Below, piece after piece: positions 1 to 5,591 of a stretch of 8,836 nucleotides of DNA. The DNA comes from Clostridia bacterium (lineage in GTDB: Bacteria > Bacillota_A > Clostridia > Christensenellales > Aristaeellaceae). Every line of letters begins with the position of its first letter. Within the stretch, counting starts at the first letter, position 1. The stretch spans positions 1-8,836 of the forward strand of contig JAFUPO010000108.1 in NCBI GenBank assembly GCA_017481185.1, in the 5' to 3' direction. Under the pieces are notes generated by a model that was given only the letters and a program-made list of their open reading frames with translations, ran no database searches and was not told the DNA's origin. The translations under genes were made by a program, and so were the position numbers.

Positions 1-28
1 CACCATCAATGGCTTTTATCTGAATCAA
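1..28 (-). CDS. Start of probable DAK2-domain protein (YloV/FakA-like), cut by window edge
   Basis: Only the first nine codons lie in the window. They read MIQIKAIDG from a TTG start (complement of 26-28). A good Shine-Dalgarno, GGAGGAG, sits just upstream (complement of about 34-40), and the asp23-family stop lies 27 nt before the start. In many Firmicutes the gene directly after this Asp23-type gene (yloU) is yloV, a DAK2-domain protein related to the fatty acid kinase FakA, and such proteins often begin with a short lead into an IDG motif. The reading frame, RBS and position are seen; the family assignment rests on nine residues and gene order, so it is tentative. Confidence 0.42.
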
Positions 29-55
29 AGGTCTCTCCTCCGTTTGGGTGGCTGC

Positions 56-406
56 TTACACACGAATGCCTTCCACCGAAATATTGACGCGGCGCACCTT
101 GACGCCCGTCATGCTCTCCAGTTTGTACTTGACGGTTTCCACGATGGTCTTGCAGACCTCTGCCACAGAGATGCCATATTCCACAATGATAAACAGATCA
201 ACATCCAATTGATCTTCCACCATGCGCAACTGCACACCCTTTGACAGGTTCTCGCGGCCAAGCCATTCTACCAGGCCGTCCTTGGCCCGTTTGGAAGACA
301 TGGCAACGATGCCGTAACATTCAAGCGCGGCATAGCCAACCACCTTAAGCATGACATCCTCGGTGATGTAAATGGTACCGATGTCATTCTTTATCTTACA
401 TTCCAT
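56..406 (-). CDS. Asp23/Gls24 family envelope stress response protein
   Basis: This 116-residue protein matches the Asp23/Gls24 (DUF322) family over its whole length. It has the early beta-strand region (GTIYITEDVMLKVVGYAA, residues 10-27), the G-I-V-A-M turn near 32-36, the VEYG motif at 75-78, a helical segment with V-x-x-V-K at about 89-93, and the ending VNISVEGI (107-114). Family members are small proteins linked to cell envelope stress and, in some species, tethered to the inner face of the membrane; no membrane segment is present here. The ATG at 404-406 follows AAGGAGG (complement of 414-420) with 7 nt spacing. The next gene on this strand begins 27 nt downstream, so the two probably form an operon like yloU-yloV. 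A minus-strand promoter at 520-548 would give a 5' UTR of about 107 nt containing a small hairpin (431-435 with 443-447). Confidence 0.93.
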   Translation of the reverse strand: MECKIKNDIGTIYITEDVMLKVVGYAALECYGIVAMSSKRAKDGLVEWLGRENLSKGVQLRMVEDQLDVDLFIIVEYGISVAEVCKTIVETVKYKLESMTGVKVRRVNISVEGIRV

Positions 407-519
407 GGTCCTGCCTCCTTACTCAACTCCGGCTGTCTTTGGCAGCCTTTGTCAGGAAAACGCCTTCAACGCTCTTTTGACATAGCCAAAACACGCCTTT
501 TTAACGAAGGTCATCACCT

Positions 520-548
520 AGTATACAGGATTTTGGTTGATTTAGCAA
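520..548 (-). promoter_or_regulatory. Putative promoter of the asp23-family operon
   Basis: On the minus strand TTGCTA (complement of 543-548) and TATACT (complement of 520-525) are separated by 17 nt, a good vegetative sigma-type arrangement. Transcription would start near 513. It diverges from the T-box promoter at 591-618; the two -35 elements are only about 43 bp apart. Motif-based call only. Confidence 0.6.
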
Positions 549-590
549 CTGCTTTTCGTTTTTTAACTGCTCAAAACCTTAAGACGCTTC

Positions 591-618
591 TTGACAATCC
601 CCTTTTTCTTCGTATAAT
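591..618 (+). promoter_or_regulatory. Promoter of the T-box/tyrS operon
   Basis: A consensus -35 (TTGACA, 591-596) and a consensus -10 (TATAAT, 613-618) lie 16 nt apart. Transcription should begin near 625, just before Stem I of the T-box leader. Both hexamers match the vegetative consensus exactly, so initiation is probably strong and constant, with control left to attenuation in the leader. Confidence 0.87.
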
Positions 619-624
619 AAATAC

Positions 625-893
625 GAAACGAGTGATGATGGGATCAAGTAACTGTAAGGATTCCGGCCTCCAGAGAGCCTTCGGCTGGTGGAAGAAGGCG
701 GCGGACCTGTGGCGAATACTTCCCTGAGCTCAGGCCTGAAGGTTTTTCTGCGTAGGGCCTGCCGGTGCGCCGGATACAGCGCTTAAGAGCTTTTGCGCTC
801 TTGCAAAGGGTATATTTGTGAGAATATGCCAAACGGAAGTGGTACCGCGGTAGTTTCCGCCTTCCCCAAACCTGGGGGAGGCGTTTTGTTTTT
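625..893 (+). promoter_or_regulatory. T-box riboswitch, tyrosine specifier (UAC)
   Basis: This is a complete T-box leader. Stem I carries an AGTA box (647-650), the distal AGAGA loop (672-676) with its GGTG partner (GNUG box, 687-690), and the specifier loop GAA-TAC (714-719), giving tyrosine codon TAC at 717-719. GGGA (640-643) can pair with TCCC (721-724) below the specifier loop. A hairpin at 785-802 (AAGAGC/GCTCTT) fits Stem III. The T-box sequence spans 832-850 and includes TGGT at 840-843, which would pair with an ACCA tRNA end, as expected for tRNA-Tyr with discriminator A. CGGAA (834-838) can pair with TTCCG (855-859) to form the antiterminator, using bases the terminator also needs. 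Uncharged tRNA-Tyr should therefore allow read-through into the aminotransferase and tyrS. Motifs are seen; the mechanism is established for the family. Confidence 0.95.
858..893 (+). terminator. T-box attenuator terminator
   Basis: A 10-bp stem (858-867 with 874-883, one G-U pair) closes a 6-nt loop and is followed by TTTTGTTTTT (884-893). Its 5' arm overlaps the bases at 855-859 used by the antiterminator helix, so the two structures are mutually exclusive. The first gene starts 27 nt further on. Confidence 0.93.
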
Positions 894-920
894 CCATACA
901 TTATAGAGGAGGGATAATCG

Positions 921-2108
921 ATGGCCCTGGAACAACTTACCTTTGCCAAGCGCTTTGACGGCATCTCAGGCAGCGCCATTCGTGAGATCTTCAAGCTTTT
1001 GGCGCAGCCAGGTATGATCTCCTTTGCGGGCGGCAACCCCGCCATGAGCGCCCTGCCAGATGGAGACGTTTCTCTTTTGGCCCAGGAAGCTTTGGCCGAG
1101 AACGGCAAAGCCATCCTGCAATACGGCGCAACCGAAGGATACGGCCCTCTGCTGGAAAGCCTGCCTGCCTATCTGTCTGAGCAGCTGGGCATTACTGTTG
1201 ACCGCAGCCAGATACTGCCCACTACCGGCTCCACCCAGGCCATGGACCTGATGTGCAAGGCGCTCATTGATCCCGGCGATGTGATCCTGGTAGAGGATCC
1301 CACCTTCCTGGGCAATATGCAGTGTATGCGTCTGTATCAGGCCAAGTTGGTGCCTGTGCCCAGTGATGAAAACGGCATCCTGTTGGACAAGCTGGAGGAG
1401 GCTGTTAAAACCTATCACCCCAAGATGCTTTACATCATACCCACCTTCCAGAACCCTACCGGGCGTACCCTGGCCCTTGAACGCCGCAAACCCATTGCTG
1501 ACATGGCGGCCAAGTACGGCTTTATCGTGGCGGAGGATGATCCTTACCGTGATCTGCGCTATACCGGCTCTCCCCTGCCCGCCATTAAATCCTTTGATAC
1601 CACGGGGCACGTGGTGTTCATGGGCAGCTTCTCCAAGATCATCTCCCCCGGCCTGCGCGTAGGCTGCCTAGTGGCTGACCCCCTGATTCTGCGCAAGTGC
1701 ACCATCGGCAAGCAATCCTCTGATGTGCATACCGCTAATCTAAACCAGGCAGTGGTAGACAAGTATCTGCGCAAGGGCTTGCTTCCCGGACATATCCAGG
1801 AGATCTGCAAAAGCTATAGCGACCAAATGAACGCGATGCTGGATGAACTGAAGGCCTTCCCTGAAGGCACTACCAGCACCTGCCCTGAGGGCGGCCTGTT
1901 CATCTGGGTAACGCTGCCTGAGGGAATGGATGCCTTGAAGCTGCTGACCAAGTGCGTTGAAAAGGGCGTGGCCTATGTGCCCGGCACCCATTTCTTTGCG
2001 GATGGCGGCCATGAAAACACCCTGCGGCTGAACTTCTCCATGTGCGATGTGGAAACCATCCGCCGCGGTATGAAGATATTGAAAACCGTAATTGAAGAAA
2101 ATATGTAA
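921..2108 (+). CDS. PLP-dependent aminotransferase (fold type I), probably aromatic amino acid related
   Basis: A 395-residue cytoplasmic class I/II aminotransferase of the 2-aminoadipate/aromatic aminotransferase (MocR catalytic domain-like) type. Visible landmarks are SFAGGNP (34-40), Y68 in LQYGA, TTGSTQAMDL (101-110, phosphate-binding region), QNPTGR (177-182) with cofactor-contacting N178, AEDDPY (204-209), SFSK (236-239) with K239 as the Schiff-base lysine, PGLRVG (243-248), and LRLNFS (368-373) with R369 as the carboxylate-binding arginine. Length is normal and there is no HTH domain, so it is a free enzyme, not a MocR regulator. The ATG follows GAGGAGGG (906-913) with 7 nt spacing. 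It is first in a T-box operon whose specifier reads tyrosine, with tyrS 12 nt downstream. That context suggests transamination of tyrosine/phenylalanine or their 2-oxo acids. The substrate is inferred; 2-aminoadipate or a branched-chain substrate remains possible from sequence alone. Confidence 0.92.
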   Translation: MALEQLTFAKRFDGISGSAIREIFKLLAQPGMISFAGGNPAMSALPDGDVSLLAQEALAENGKAILQYGATEGYGPLLESLPAYLSEQLGITVDRSQILPTTGSTQAMDLMCKALIDPGDVILVEDPTFLGNMQCMRLYQAKLVPVPSDENGILLDKLEEAVKTYHPKMLYIIPTFQNPTGRTLALERRKPIADMAAKYGFIVAEDDPYRDLRYTGSPLPAIKSFDTTGHVVFMGSFSKIISPGLRVGCLVADPLILRKCTIGKQSSDVHTANLNQAVVDKYLRKGLLPGHIQEICKSYSDQMNAMLDELKAFPEGTTSTCPEGGLFIWVTLPEGMDALKLLTKCVEKGVAYVPGTHFFADGGHENTLRLNFSMCDVETIRRGMKILKTVIEENM

Positions 2109-2120
2109 GGAGAGAATACC

Positions 2121-3344
2121 ATGCACGTATTGGATATGCTCAAGGAGCGAGGCTTTATTGCCCAGACCGTTTATGAAGAGGACTTGTATAAGGCTATGGA
2201 GGAAGGCCCTGTAACCTTCTACCTGGGCATTGACCCAACCGCCGATAGCCTCCATGTAGGTCATTTTATGCCCATTCTGATGGCCAGCCACCTGCAAAAG
2301 GCCGGTCATCGCCCCATCATCCTCTGTGGCGGCGGCACAGCTATGATCGGTGACCCCAGCGGCAAGACCGATATGCGCAAGATGCTCACCAAGGAGACCA
2401 TCGCCAATAACGTGGCTTCCATCCAAAAGCAGCTGAGCCGATTCATGGAGTTCGGTGAGGGCAAGGCCATCATGGTCAACAATGGCGACTGGCTTTTGAA
2501 CCTGAACTATGTAGACTTTCTTCGGGAGATCGGCGCACACTTCAGCGTGAACCGGATGCTGACCGCCGAATGTTACAAGCGCCGCATGGAGACCGGCCTC
2601 ACCTTCCTCGAATTCAACTACATGATTATGCAGAGCTATGACTTCCTTCAACTGTTTAAGACCCATGGCTGCCGCTTGCAGATTGGCGGCGATGATCAGT
2701 GGTCGAATATGCTGGGCGGCGCTGACTTGATCCGCCGCAAGGAAGGCGAAGACGCCTTTGCCCTGACCTGCAAGCTGATCATGACCCATGACGGCAAAAA
2801 GATGGGCAAAACCGAAAAGGGCGCCCTGTGGCTGGATGCCCAGCGCACCTCTCCCTACGAGTTCTATCAATATTGGCGCAACGTGGCCGATCAGGACGTG
2901 GAACGCTTCTTGGCGTTGCTCACCTTCCTGCCCATGGACGAAGTTCGCCGCTTAGGCGCTTTGAAGGATGCTGAAATCAATGAGGCTAAAAAGGTGTTGG
3001 CCTTTGAAATCACCAAGATGATTCACGGTGAAGAAGAGGCTAAGAAGGCCGCCGAGGCTGCCCAGGCCCTGTTTGCCGGCGGCGCTGCCAGCCAAAACGT
3101 TCCCTCCTTTGAAATTGCTGCTGCTGAGCTGGCCGAGGATGGCCGTATCACCACCCTGCTGGCCTCCTGCGGCCTGTGCAAGAGCCGGGGCGAAGCCCGC
3201 AAGATGGTTGAAAGCGGCGCTGTTGCCGTGAACGATGAAAAGGTCACGGACATTAATTTCACCCTCACCGCCCAAATGATTGGCGCTGAAGGCCTTCTGC
3301 TGCGCAAGGGCAAAAAGGGCTACTGCCGCCTGCTGGTCAAATAA
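2121..3344 (+). CDS. tyrS: Tyrosyl-tRNA synthetase (TyrS1 type)
   Basis: A 407-residue class I aminoacyl-tRNA synthetase that charges tRNA-Tyr. The HIGH signature is HVGH (45-48) and the KMSKS loop is KMGKT (227-231), the form usual for the TyrS1 branch. Residues known to hold tyrosine in the Geobacillus enzyme have counterparts here: Y34, D78 (IGDPSG), Y167, Q171 and D174 (in YMIMQSYDF), and Q193 (QIGGDDQW). An S4-type RNA-binding domain fills the C-terminus from about 345 (GLCKSRGEARKMVESGAVAVN). Length is normal and nothing is broken. The ATG has an AAGGAGAG ribosome site (2107-2114) overlapping the stop codon of the aminotransferase gene. Expression is expected to rise when tRNA-Tyr is uncharged, through the upstream tyrosine T-box. 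The downstream gene starts inside the tyrS stop codon. Confidence 0.98.
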   Translation: MHVLDMLKERGFIAQTVYEEDLYKAMEEGPVTFYLGIDPTADSLHVGHFMPILMASHLQKAGHRPIILCGGGTAMIGDPSGKTDMRKMLTKETIANNVASIQKQLSRFMEFGEGKAIMVNNGDWLLNLNYVDFLREIGAHFSVNRMLTAECYKRRMETGLTFLEFNYMIMQSYDFLQLFKTHGCRLQIGGDDQWSNMLGGADLIRRKEGEDAFALTCKLIMTHDGKKMGKTEKGALWLDAQRTSPYEFYQYWRNVADQDVERFLALLTFLPMDEVRRLGALKDAEINEAKKVLAFEITKMIHGEEEAKKAAEAAQALFAGGAASQNVPSFEIAAAELAEDGRITTLLASCGLCKSRGEARKMVESGAVAVNDEKVTDINFTLTAQMIGAEGLLLRKGKKGYCRLLVK

Positions 3345-3976
3345 TGAAAACGTATAAAACCATCCGCCAGGAAGCCAGCGACGAATTCATCGTCAATAAG
3401 AGCCGCTTTATTGGTTACGCCTGTCCCTGTCAAACCGAGGCGGAAGCGCTGGATTTTCTGGGCCGTATCCGCCAGAAACACAAGGACGCTACCCATAACT
3501 GTTACGCCTACATCATCGGAGAAAACGCGGGCATCATGCGCTATAGTGATGATGGAGAGCCGGGCGGCACCGCGGGGATGCCTATTATTGAGGTCATGAA
3601 AGCCCAAGGCGTTGTCAACCTTTGCGTTGTAGTGACCCGCTATTTTGGCGGTGTTCTGCTGGGTGCAGGGGGCTTGGTTCGCGCTTACACCAACGGATGC
3701 GTTATCGCTCTAAAAGCCGCCAAAGTCGTCGCTATGGAGCCCACCCAGCGCTGGTGGGCTGAGGTTGCCTATCCCCTGTGGGACAAGGTGCTGCACAGCT
3801 TAAAGAGTCAGCCTGTGATCATTGAAAACACTGATTTTTCTGCAACTGTTAACTGCACTCTCATTGTTAGAGAGACGGATGCGCCTGCCCTGTGCGATCT
3901 GCTAACGCGCTTGACGGATGGGCGAGCTGAGATGATGCTGGCTGACGAGCTTCATTACCCGTGGGACATTGAATAA
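3344..3976 (+). CDS. YigZ/YvyE (IMPACT, UPF0029) family protein
   Basis: A 210-residue protein of the bacterial YigZ family, related to eukaryotic IMPACT. The N-terminal UPF0029 domain shows KSRFIGYA (19-26), HNCYAYIIGE (51-60), the signature SDDGEPGGTAGMPI (68-81), and VVVTRYFGGVLLGAGGL (95-111). The last 75 or so residues fit the DUF1949 ferredoxin-like domain usual in the family. No enzymatic reaction is firmly established; RNA or ribosome-related roles have been proposed. The ATG overlaps the tyrS stop (TAATG, 3342-3346) and no clear Shine-Dalgarno precedes it, so translation probably depends on ribosomes finishing tyrS. It is the last gene of the T-box operon, with the terminator immediately after its stop. 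Confidence 0.93.
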   Translation: MKTYKTIRQEASDEFIVNKSRFIGYACPCQTEAEALDFLGRIRQKHKDATHNCYAYIIGENAGIMRYSDDGEPGGTAGMPIIEVMKAQGVVNLCVVVTRYFGGVLLGAGGLVRAYTNGCVIALKAAKVVAMEPTQRWWAEVAYPLWDKVLHSLKSQPVIIENTDFSATVNCTLIVRETDAPALCDLLTRLTDGRAEMMLADELHYPWDIE

Positions 3977-3977
3977 C

Positions 3978-4007
3978 AAAAGCGCTGGGCCAATGCCCAG
4001 CGCTTTT
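3978..4007 (+). terminator. Terminator of the aminotransferase-tyrS-yigZ operon
   Basis: A perfect 13-bp inverted repeat (3978-3990 with 3995-4007, AAAAGCGCTGGGC arm) with a CAAT loop ends in TTTT one base after the yigZ-family stop. The flanking A and T runs would also allow some termination on the minus strand. Confidence 0.9.
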
Positions 4008-4020
4008 ACATACAGTGAGT

Positions 4021-4046
4021 AAAAAATGCCAGGCTTTCGCCCGGCA
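4021..4046 (-). terminator. Minus-strand rho-independent terminator
   Basis: Read on the minus strand, an 8-bp stem (TGCCGGGC with GCCTGGCA, one G-U pair) closes a GAAA tetraloop and is followed directly by TTTTTT (complement of 4021-4026). On the plus strand the stem has an A-C mismatch and no T run, so it clearly belongs to the minus strand. It may end nitroreductase transcripts, 124 nt after that stop, or a separate short RNA. Confidence 0.82.
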
Positions 4047-4091
4047 CCTCAGGATGGTAAGACGTTGTGAGGAGTCCTTCCACTCTGATAC
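4021..4091 (-). ncRNA. Candidate small RNA of about 70 nt (speculative)
   Basis: Between the nitroreductase stop and the terminator at 4021-4046 there is a promoter-like pair on the minus strand: TTGCAA (complement of 4121-4126), 17 nt, TAGTAT (complement of 4098-4103). Initiation near 4091 would give an RNA of about 70 nt ending in the GAAA-loop terminator. Inside it GAGT/ACTC and CCTCA/TGAGG could form further hairpins. It has no SRP, 6S or tmRNA signature that I recognise and no meaningful ORF. Each promoter hexamer matches consensus at only 4 of 6 positions, and the region may simply be nitroreductase 3' UTR. Confidence 0.25.
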
Positions 4092-4129
4092 GCGATGATA
4101 CTAACATAATTTACAGTTTTTTGCAACAG

Positions 4130-4148
4130 CAGATTTTGGCGAAATCTG
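4130..4148. repeat. Small inverted repeat after the nitroreductase gene
   Basis: CAGATTT (4130-4136) and AAATCTG (4142-4148) form a perfect 7-bp inverted repeat with a 5-nt spacer, 22 nt past the nitroreductase stop. No T run follows on the minus strand, so it is not a standard terminator; it could be an RNA 3' end stabiliser or chance. Confidence 0.4.
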
Positions 4149-4169
4149 ACGAAAGCCCACTTTTAACGA

Positions 4170-4700
4170 TCATTTGCACTCAGAAACCAATTCAGCCAGA
4201 TCCTTGCGTTTCTTGGGGCGCATTTTATCACTGGCATCCCCGTAGCCCAGCGTAATCACTAGCCGCACAGGATGCTCCAGGCCGCATATCTCTCTGATCT
4301 TCACATCATCCAGCCATCCAAGGATGCAGGTCTCCAGCCCCTGGGCGGTCGCTTCTGCGGTTAGATAGGCAGTCATGATGCCAATATCAATGGAGCGGTA
4401 GTCGTTGTTTTTAAGTTTCGCCCCCAGGGCTGCAGCTTTAACATAAGGCGCCTCTGAAACCACGATCAAAATAGGCGCCTTGGCAGCAAATTTATTCATG
4501 CCCATTCCCATGGTAGCAGCGGCCACTGCCTTGGCCGCATCTCCCCTACAAACCGTCAGGTGATAGGGTTGGCCGTTGCAGGCAGAAGGAGCCAAGCGAG
4601 CTGCTTCGAGAATTGCCTCCAGCTTTTTCTGTTCAACGCCGCGATTTTCGTCATAATTTCGGCAGGACTGCCGGGCATTAGCGATCTGCAAAAAATCCAT
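4170..4700 (-). CDS. Nitroreductase family FMN-dependent oxidoreductase
   Basis: A 176-residue cytoplasmic flavoprotein of the nitroreductase superfamily, which typically uses NAD(P)H to reduce nitro compounds, quinones or related acceptors and works as an FMN-bound dimer. Family marks are the N-terminal RQSCRNYD (10-17, FMN phosphate contact), PSACNGQPY (38-46), the DIGIMTAYLTAEATAQGL helix (105-122) leading to ETCILGW (123-129), and LGYGDASDKMRPKKRKDL (151-168) near the C-terminus. Length fits the short single-domain members. The ATG has GAGGTGA (complement of 4704-4710) just upstream. It has its own promoter at 4731-4759, whose -35 overlaps the end of the GNAT gene. The physiological substrate cannot be told from sequence. 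Confidence 0.93.
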   Translation of the reverse strand: MDFLQIANARQSCRNYDENRGVEQKKLEAILEAARLAPSACNGQPYHLTVCRGDAAKAVAAATMGMGMNKFAAKAPILIVVSEAPYVKAAALGAKLKNNDYRSIDIGIMTAYLTAEATAQGLETCILGWLDDVKIREICGLEHPVRLVITLGYGDASDKMRPKKRKDLAELVSECK

Positions 4701-4730
4701 GATTCACCTCGTCAGCATTAAATTTATTAT

Positions 4731-4759
4731 ATCATAACGAAATACAGGCGCATTGTCAA
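4731..4759 (-). promoter_or_regulatory. Promoter of the nitroreductase gene
   Basis: On the minus strand TTGACA (complement of 4754-4759) and TATGAT (complement of 4731-4736) are spaced by 17 nt. The -35 element overlaps the stop codon of the preceding GNAT gene (4756-4758). A perfect TATAAT (complement of 4726-4731) also lies there, but at 22 nt it is too far from this -35. Confidence 0.75.
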
Positions 4760-5322
4760 GGCTGCTGCTGGGGATAGGCCATTGGTTTGATATGGCTGGC
4801 AGCCCAGGGGCTATAATTGTCATGATAAAACCCATAATAACGTTCAAAATCCATTTGATAGTTCCAAGCCAGCAGCTCCATCGGTATCCCAAATACGTCA
4901 GCCAGCACCTGCATATCCTCAAACCCGCTGCGCAGATAAAACTGTTTGCGCTTTACCCGTGCCTGCCTGTCAGGCGTGTTCTCAAAAACGCTTTCGATTT
5001 CAACAAAAACACCTTTTCCTGAATAAGCCGCTTTTAGGGCATTTAAAGCGCTGGTGCCAATGCCATGGTTGCGCTTTTGGGGGCGCACCGCCAGGTAGTC
5101 TATTAAGATCAAATCATCGTCGTTAATGGTGCTGGCAAAGCCAGCAAAGCGCTTGTCGACCGAAAAGCACCACACATCGGTTTTGCCTTTTCGGCGTAAG
5201 TCCAGCATCACCAGAAAAGGTTTTCTTTCTCCCCTGGGAAAGGCGCTGCGATACAACCTATATATCTGCATCCATTGTCCAAGGCTTTTAACCTTCTCAA
5301 ATCCAAAGGGATGACAAGTCAC
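4756..5322 (-). CDS. GNAT family N-acetyltransferase
   Basis: A 188-residue protein with a GNAT fold. Acetyl-CoA binding motif A is seen as LAVRPQKRNHGIGTSAL (77-93), with R-N-H-G-I-G at 84-89 as the pyrophosphate loop, and motif B as FYLRSGFE (128-135). The N-terminus (YRLYRSAFPRGERKPF, 21-36) resembles a group of clostridial GNATs of unknown substrate, and an aromatic tail (about 151-188) follows the core. It presumably transfers an acetyl group from acetyl-CoA to an unidentified amine. The start is GTG (complement of 5320-5322), chosen because AAGGAGCT (complement of 5331-5338) lies 8 nt upstream. The gene begins only 27 nt beyond the end of the tRNA-Leu terminator, and no promoter is visible between them, so expression may rely on read-through. 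The nitroreductase follows but has its own promoter. Confidence 0.88.
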   Translation of the reverse strand: MTCHPFGFEKVKSLGQWMQIYRLYRSAFPRGERKPFLVMLDLRRKGKTDVWCFSVDKRFAGFASTINDDDLILIDYLAVRPQKRNHGIGTSALNALKAAYSGKGVFVEIESVFENTPDRQARVKRKQFYLRSGFEDMQVLADVFGIPMELLAWNYQMDFERYYGFYHDNYSPWAASHIKPMAYPQQQP

Positions 5323-5348
5323 AAGCGCACAGCTCCTTCAATAAAACT

Positions 5349-5382
5349 AAAAACCCGTTAAGCCTTTTGGCTCCACGGGTTT
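5349..5382 (-). terminator. Terminator of tRNA-Leu
   Basis: On the minus strand AAACCCGT (complement of 5375-5382) pairs with ACGGGTTT (complement of 5351-5358). After one G-A mismatch the stem continues through GAGCC/GGCTT to an AAAA loop, and TTTTT follows. It begins three bases past the CCA end of the tRNA and lies directly before the ribosome site of the GNAT gene. Confidence 0.88.
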
Positions 5383-5385
5383 CTT

Positions 5386-5472
5386 TGGTGCGGGAAACAG
5401 GACTTGAACCTGCATGAAATTGCTTTCACACGGACCTGAACCGTGCGCGTCTGCCAATTCCGCCATTCCCGC
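5386..5472 (-). tRNA. tRNA-Leu (anticodon CAG)
   Basis: An 87-nt class II tRNA with the CCA end encoded. The acceptor stem is GCGGGAA/TTCCCGC with discriminator A. The anticodon stem CACGG/CCGTG closes the loop TTCAGGT, placing CAG at the complement of 5436-5438, which decodes CUG leucine. A long variable arm (GAAA/TTTC around GCAA) is typical of leucine tRNAs, and the T loop is TTCAAGT. It has its own promoter and terminator, so it is a single-gene unit. Confidence 0.97.
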
Positions 5473-5486
5473 AGAAATCGAGGTTT

Positions 5487-5515
5487 AGTATACCACAAGA
5501 AGAAGCGTTTGAAAA
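5487..5515 (-). promoter_or_regulatory. Promoter of tRNA-Leu
   Basis: On the minus strand TTTTCA (complement of 5510-5515) and TATACT (complement of 5487-5492) are 17 nt apart. Initiation near 5480 would leave only about 8 nt before the mature tRNA 5' end. The -35 is weak (4 of 6), the -10 good. Confidence 0.65.
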
Positions 5516-5560
5516 GCCTTTTTTCGCAATCAATTTCAATTTTGTTCTTACAGCTGCAAA

Positions 5561-5584
5561 GCCGGGGAGCCTTCGCTCCCCGGC
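5561..5584 (-). terminator. Hairpin terminator of the envelope operon
   Basis: A perfect 10-bp GC-rich stem (5561-5570 with 5575-5584) with a GAAG loop on the minus strand begins 7 nt after the stop codon of the 701-residue protein. Only TTT follows before GCAGC, so the T run is poor; placement and stem strength still make it the likely end of the operon. Confidence 0.72.
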
Positions 5585-5591
5585 ACAAGTT

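Noticed and set aside
449..727. Plus-strand 92-residue ORF spanning the T-box promoter and Stem I
   Set aside because: It covers a consensus promoter and RNA structural motifs and shows no protein family features.
644..1114. Minus-strand 156-residue ORF over the T-box leader and aminotransferase start
   Set aside because: It lies antisense to a riboswitch whose motifs explain the sequence, and it runs into a well-supported enzyme gene.
1740..2870. Minus-strand 376-residue open frame across the aminotransferase/tyrS junction
   Set aside because: Antisense to two conserved enzymes, no family resemblance, no ribosome site support; long open frames opposite GC-rich genes are common.
4726..4731. 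Perfect TATAAT on the minus strand before the nitroreductase gene as its -10
   Set aside because: It lies 22 nt from the TTGACA element; TATGAT at 4731-4736 has the proper 17-nt spacing.
5358..5588. Minus-strand 76-residue ORF containing EWRNWQTRTVQVRV
   Set aside because: This is the translation of the tRNA-Leu gene and its flanks, a well-known kind of spurious ORF; the tRNA structure explains the sequence fully.
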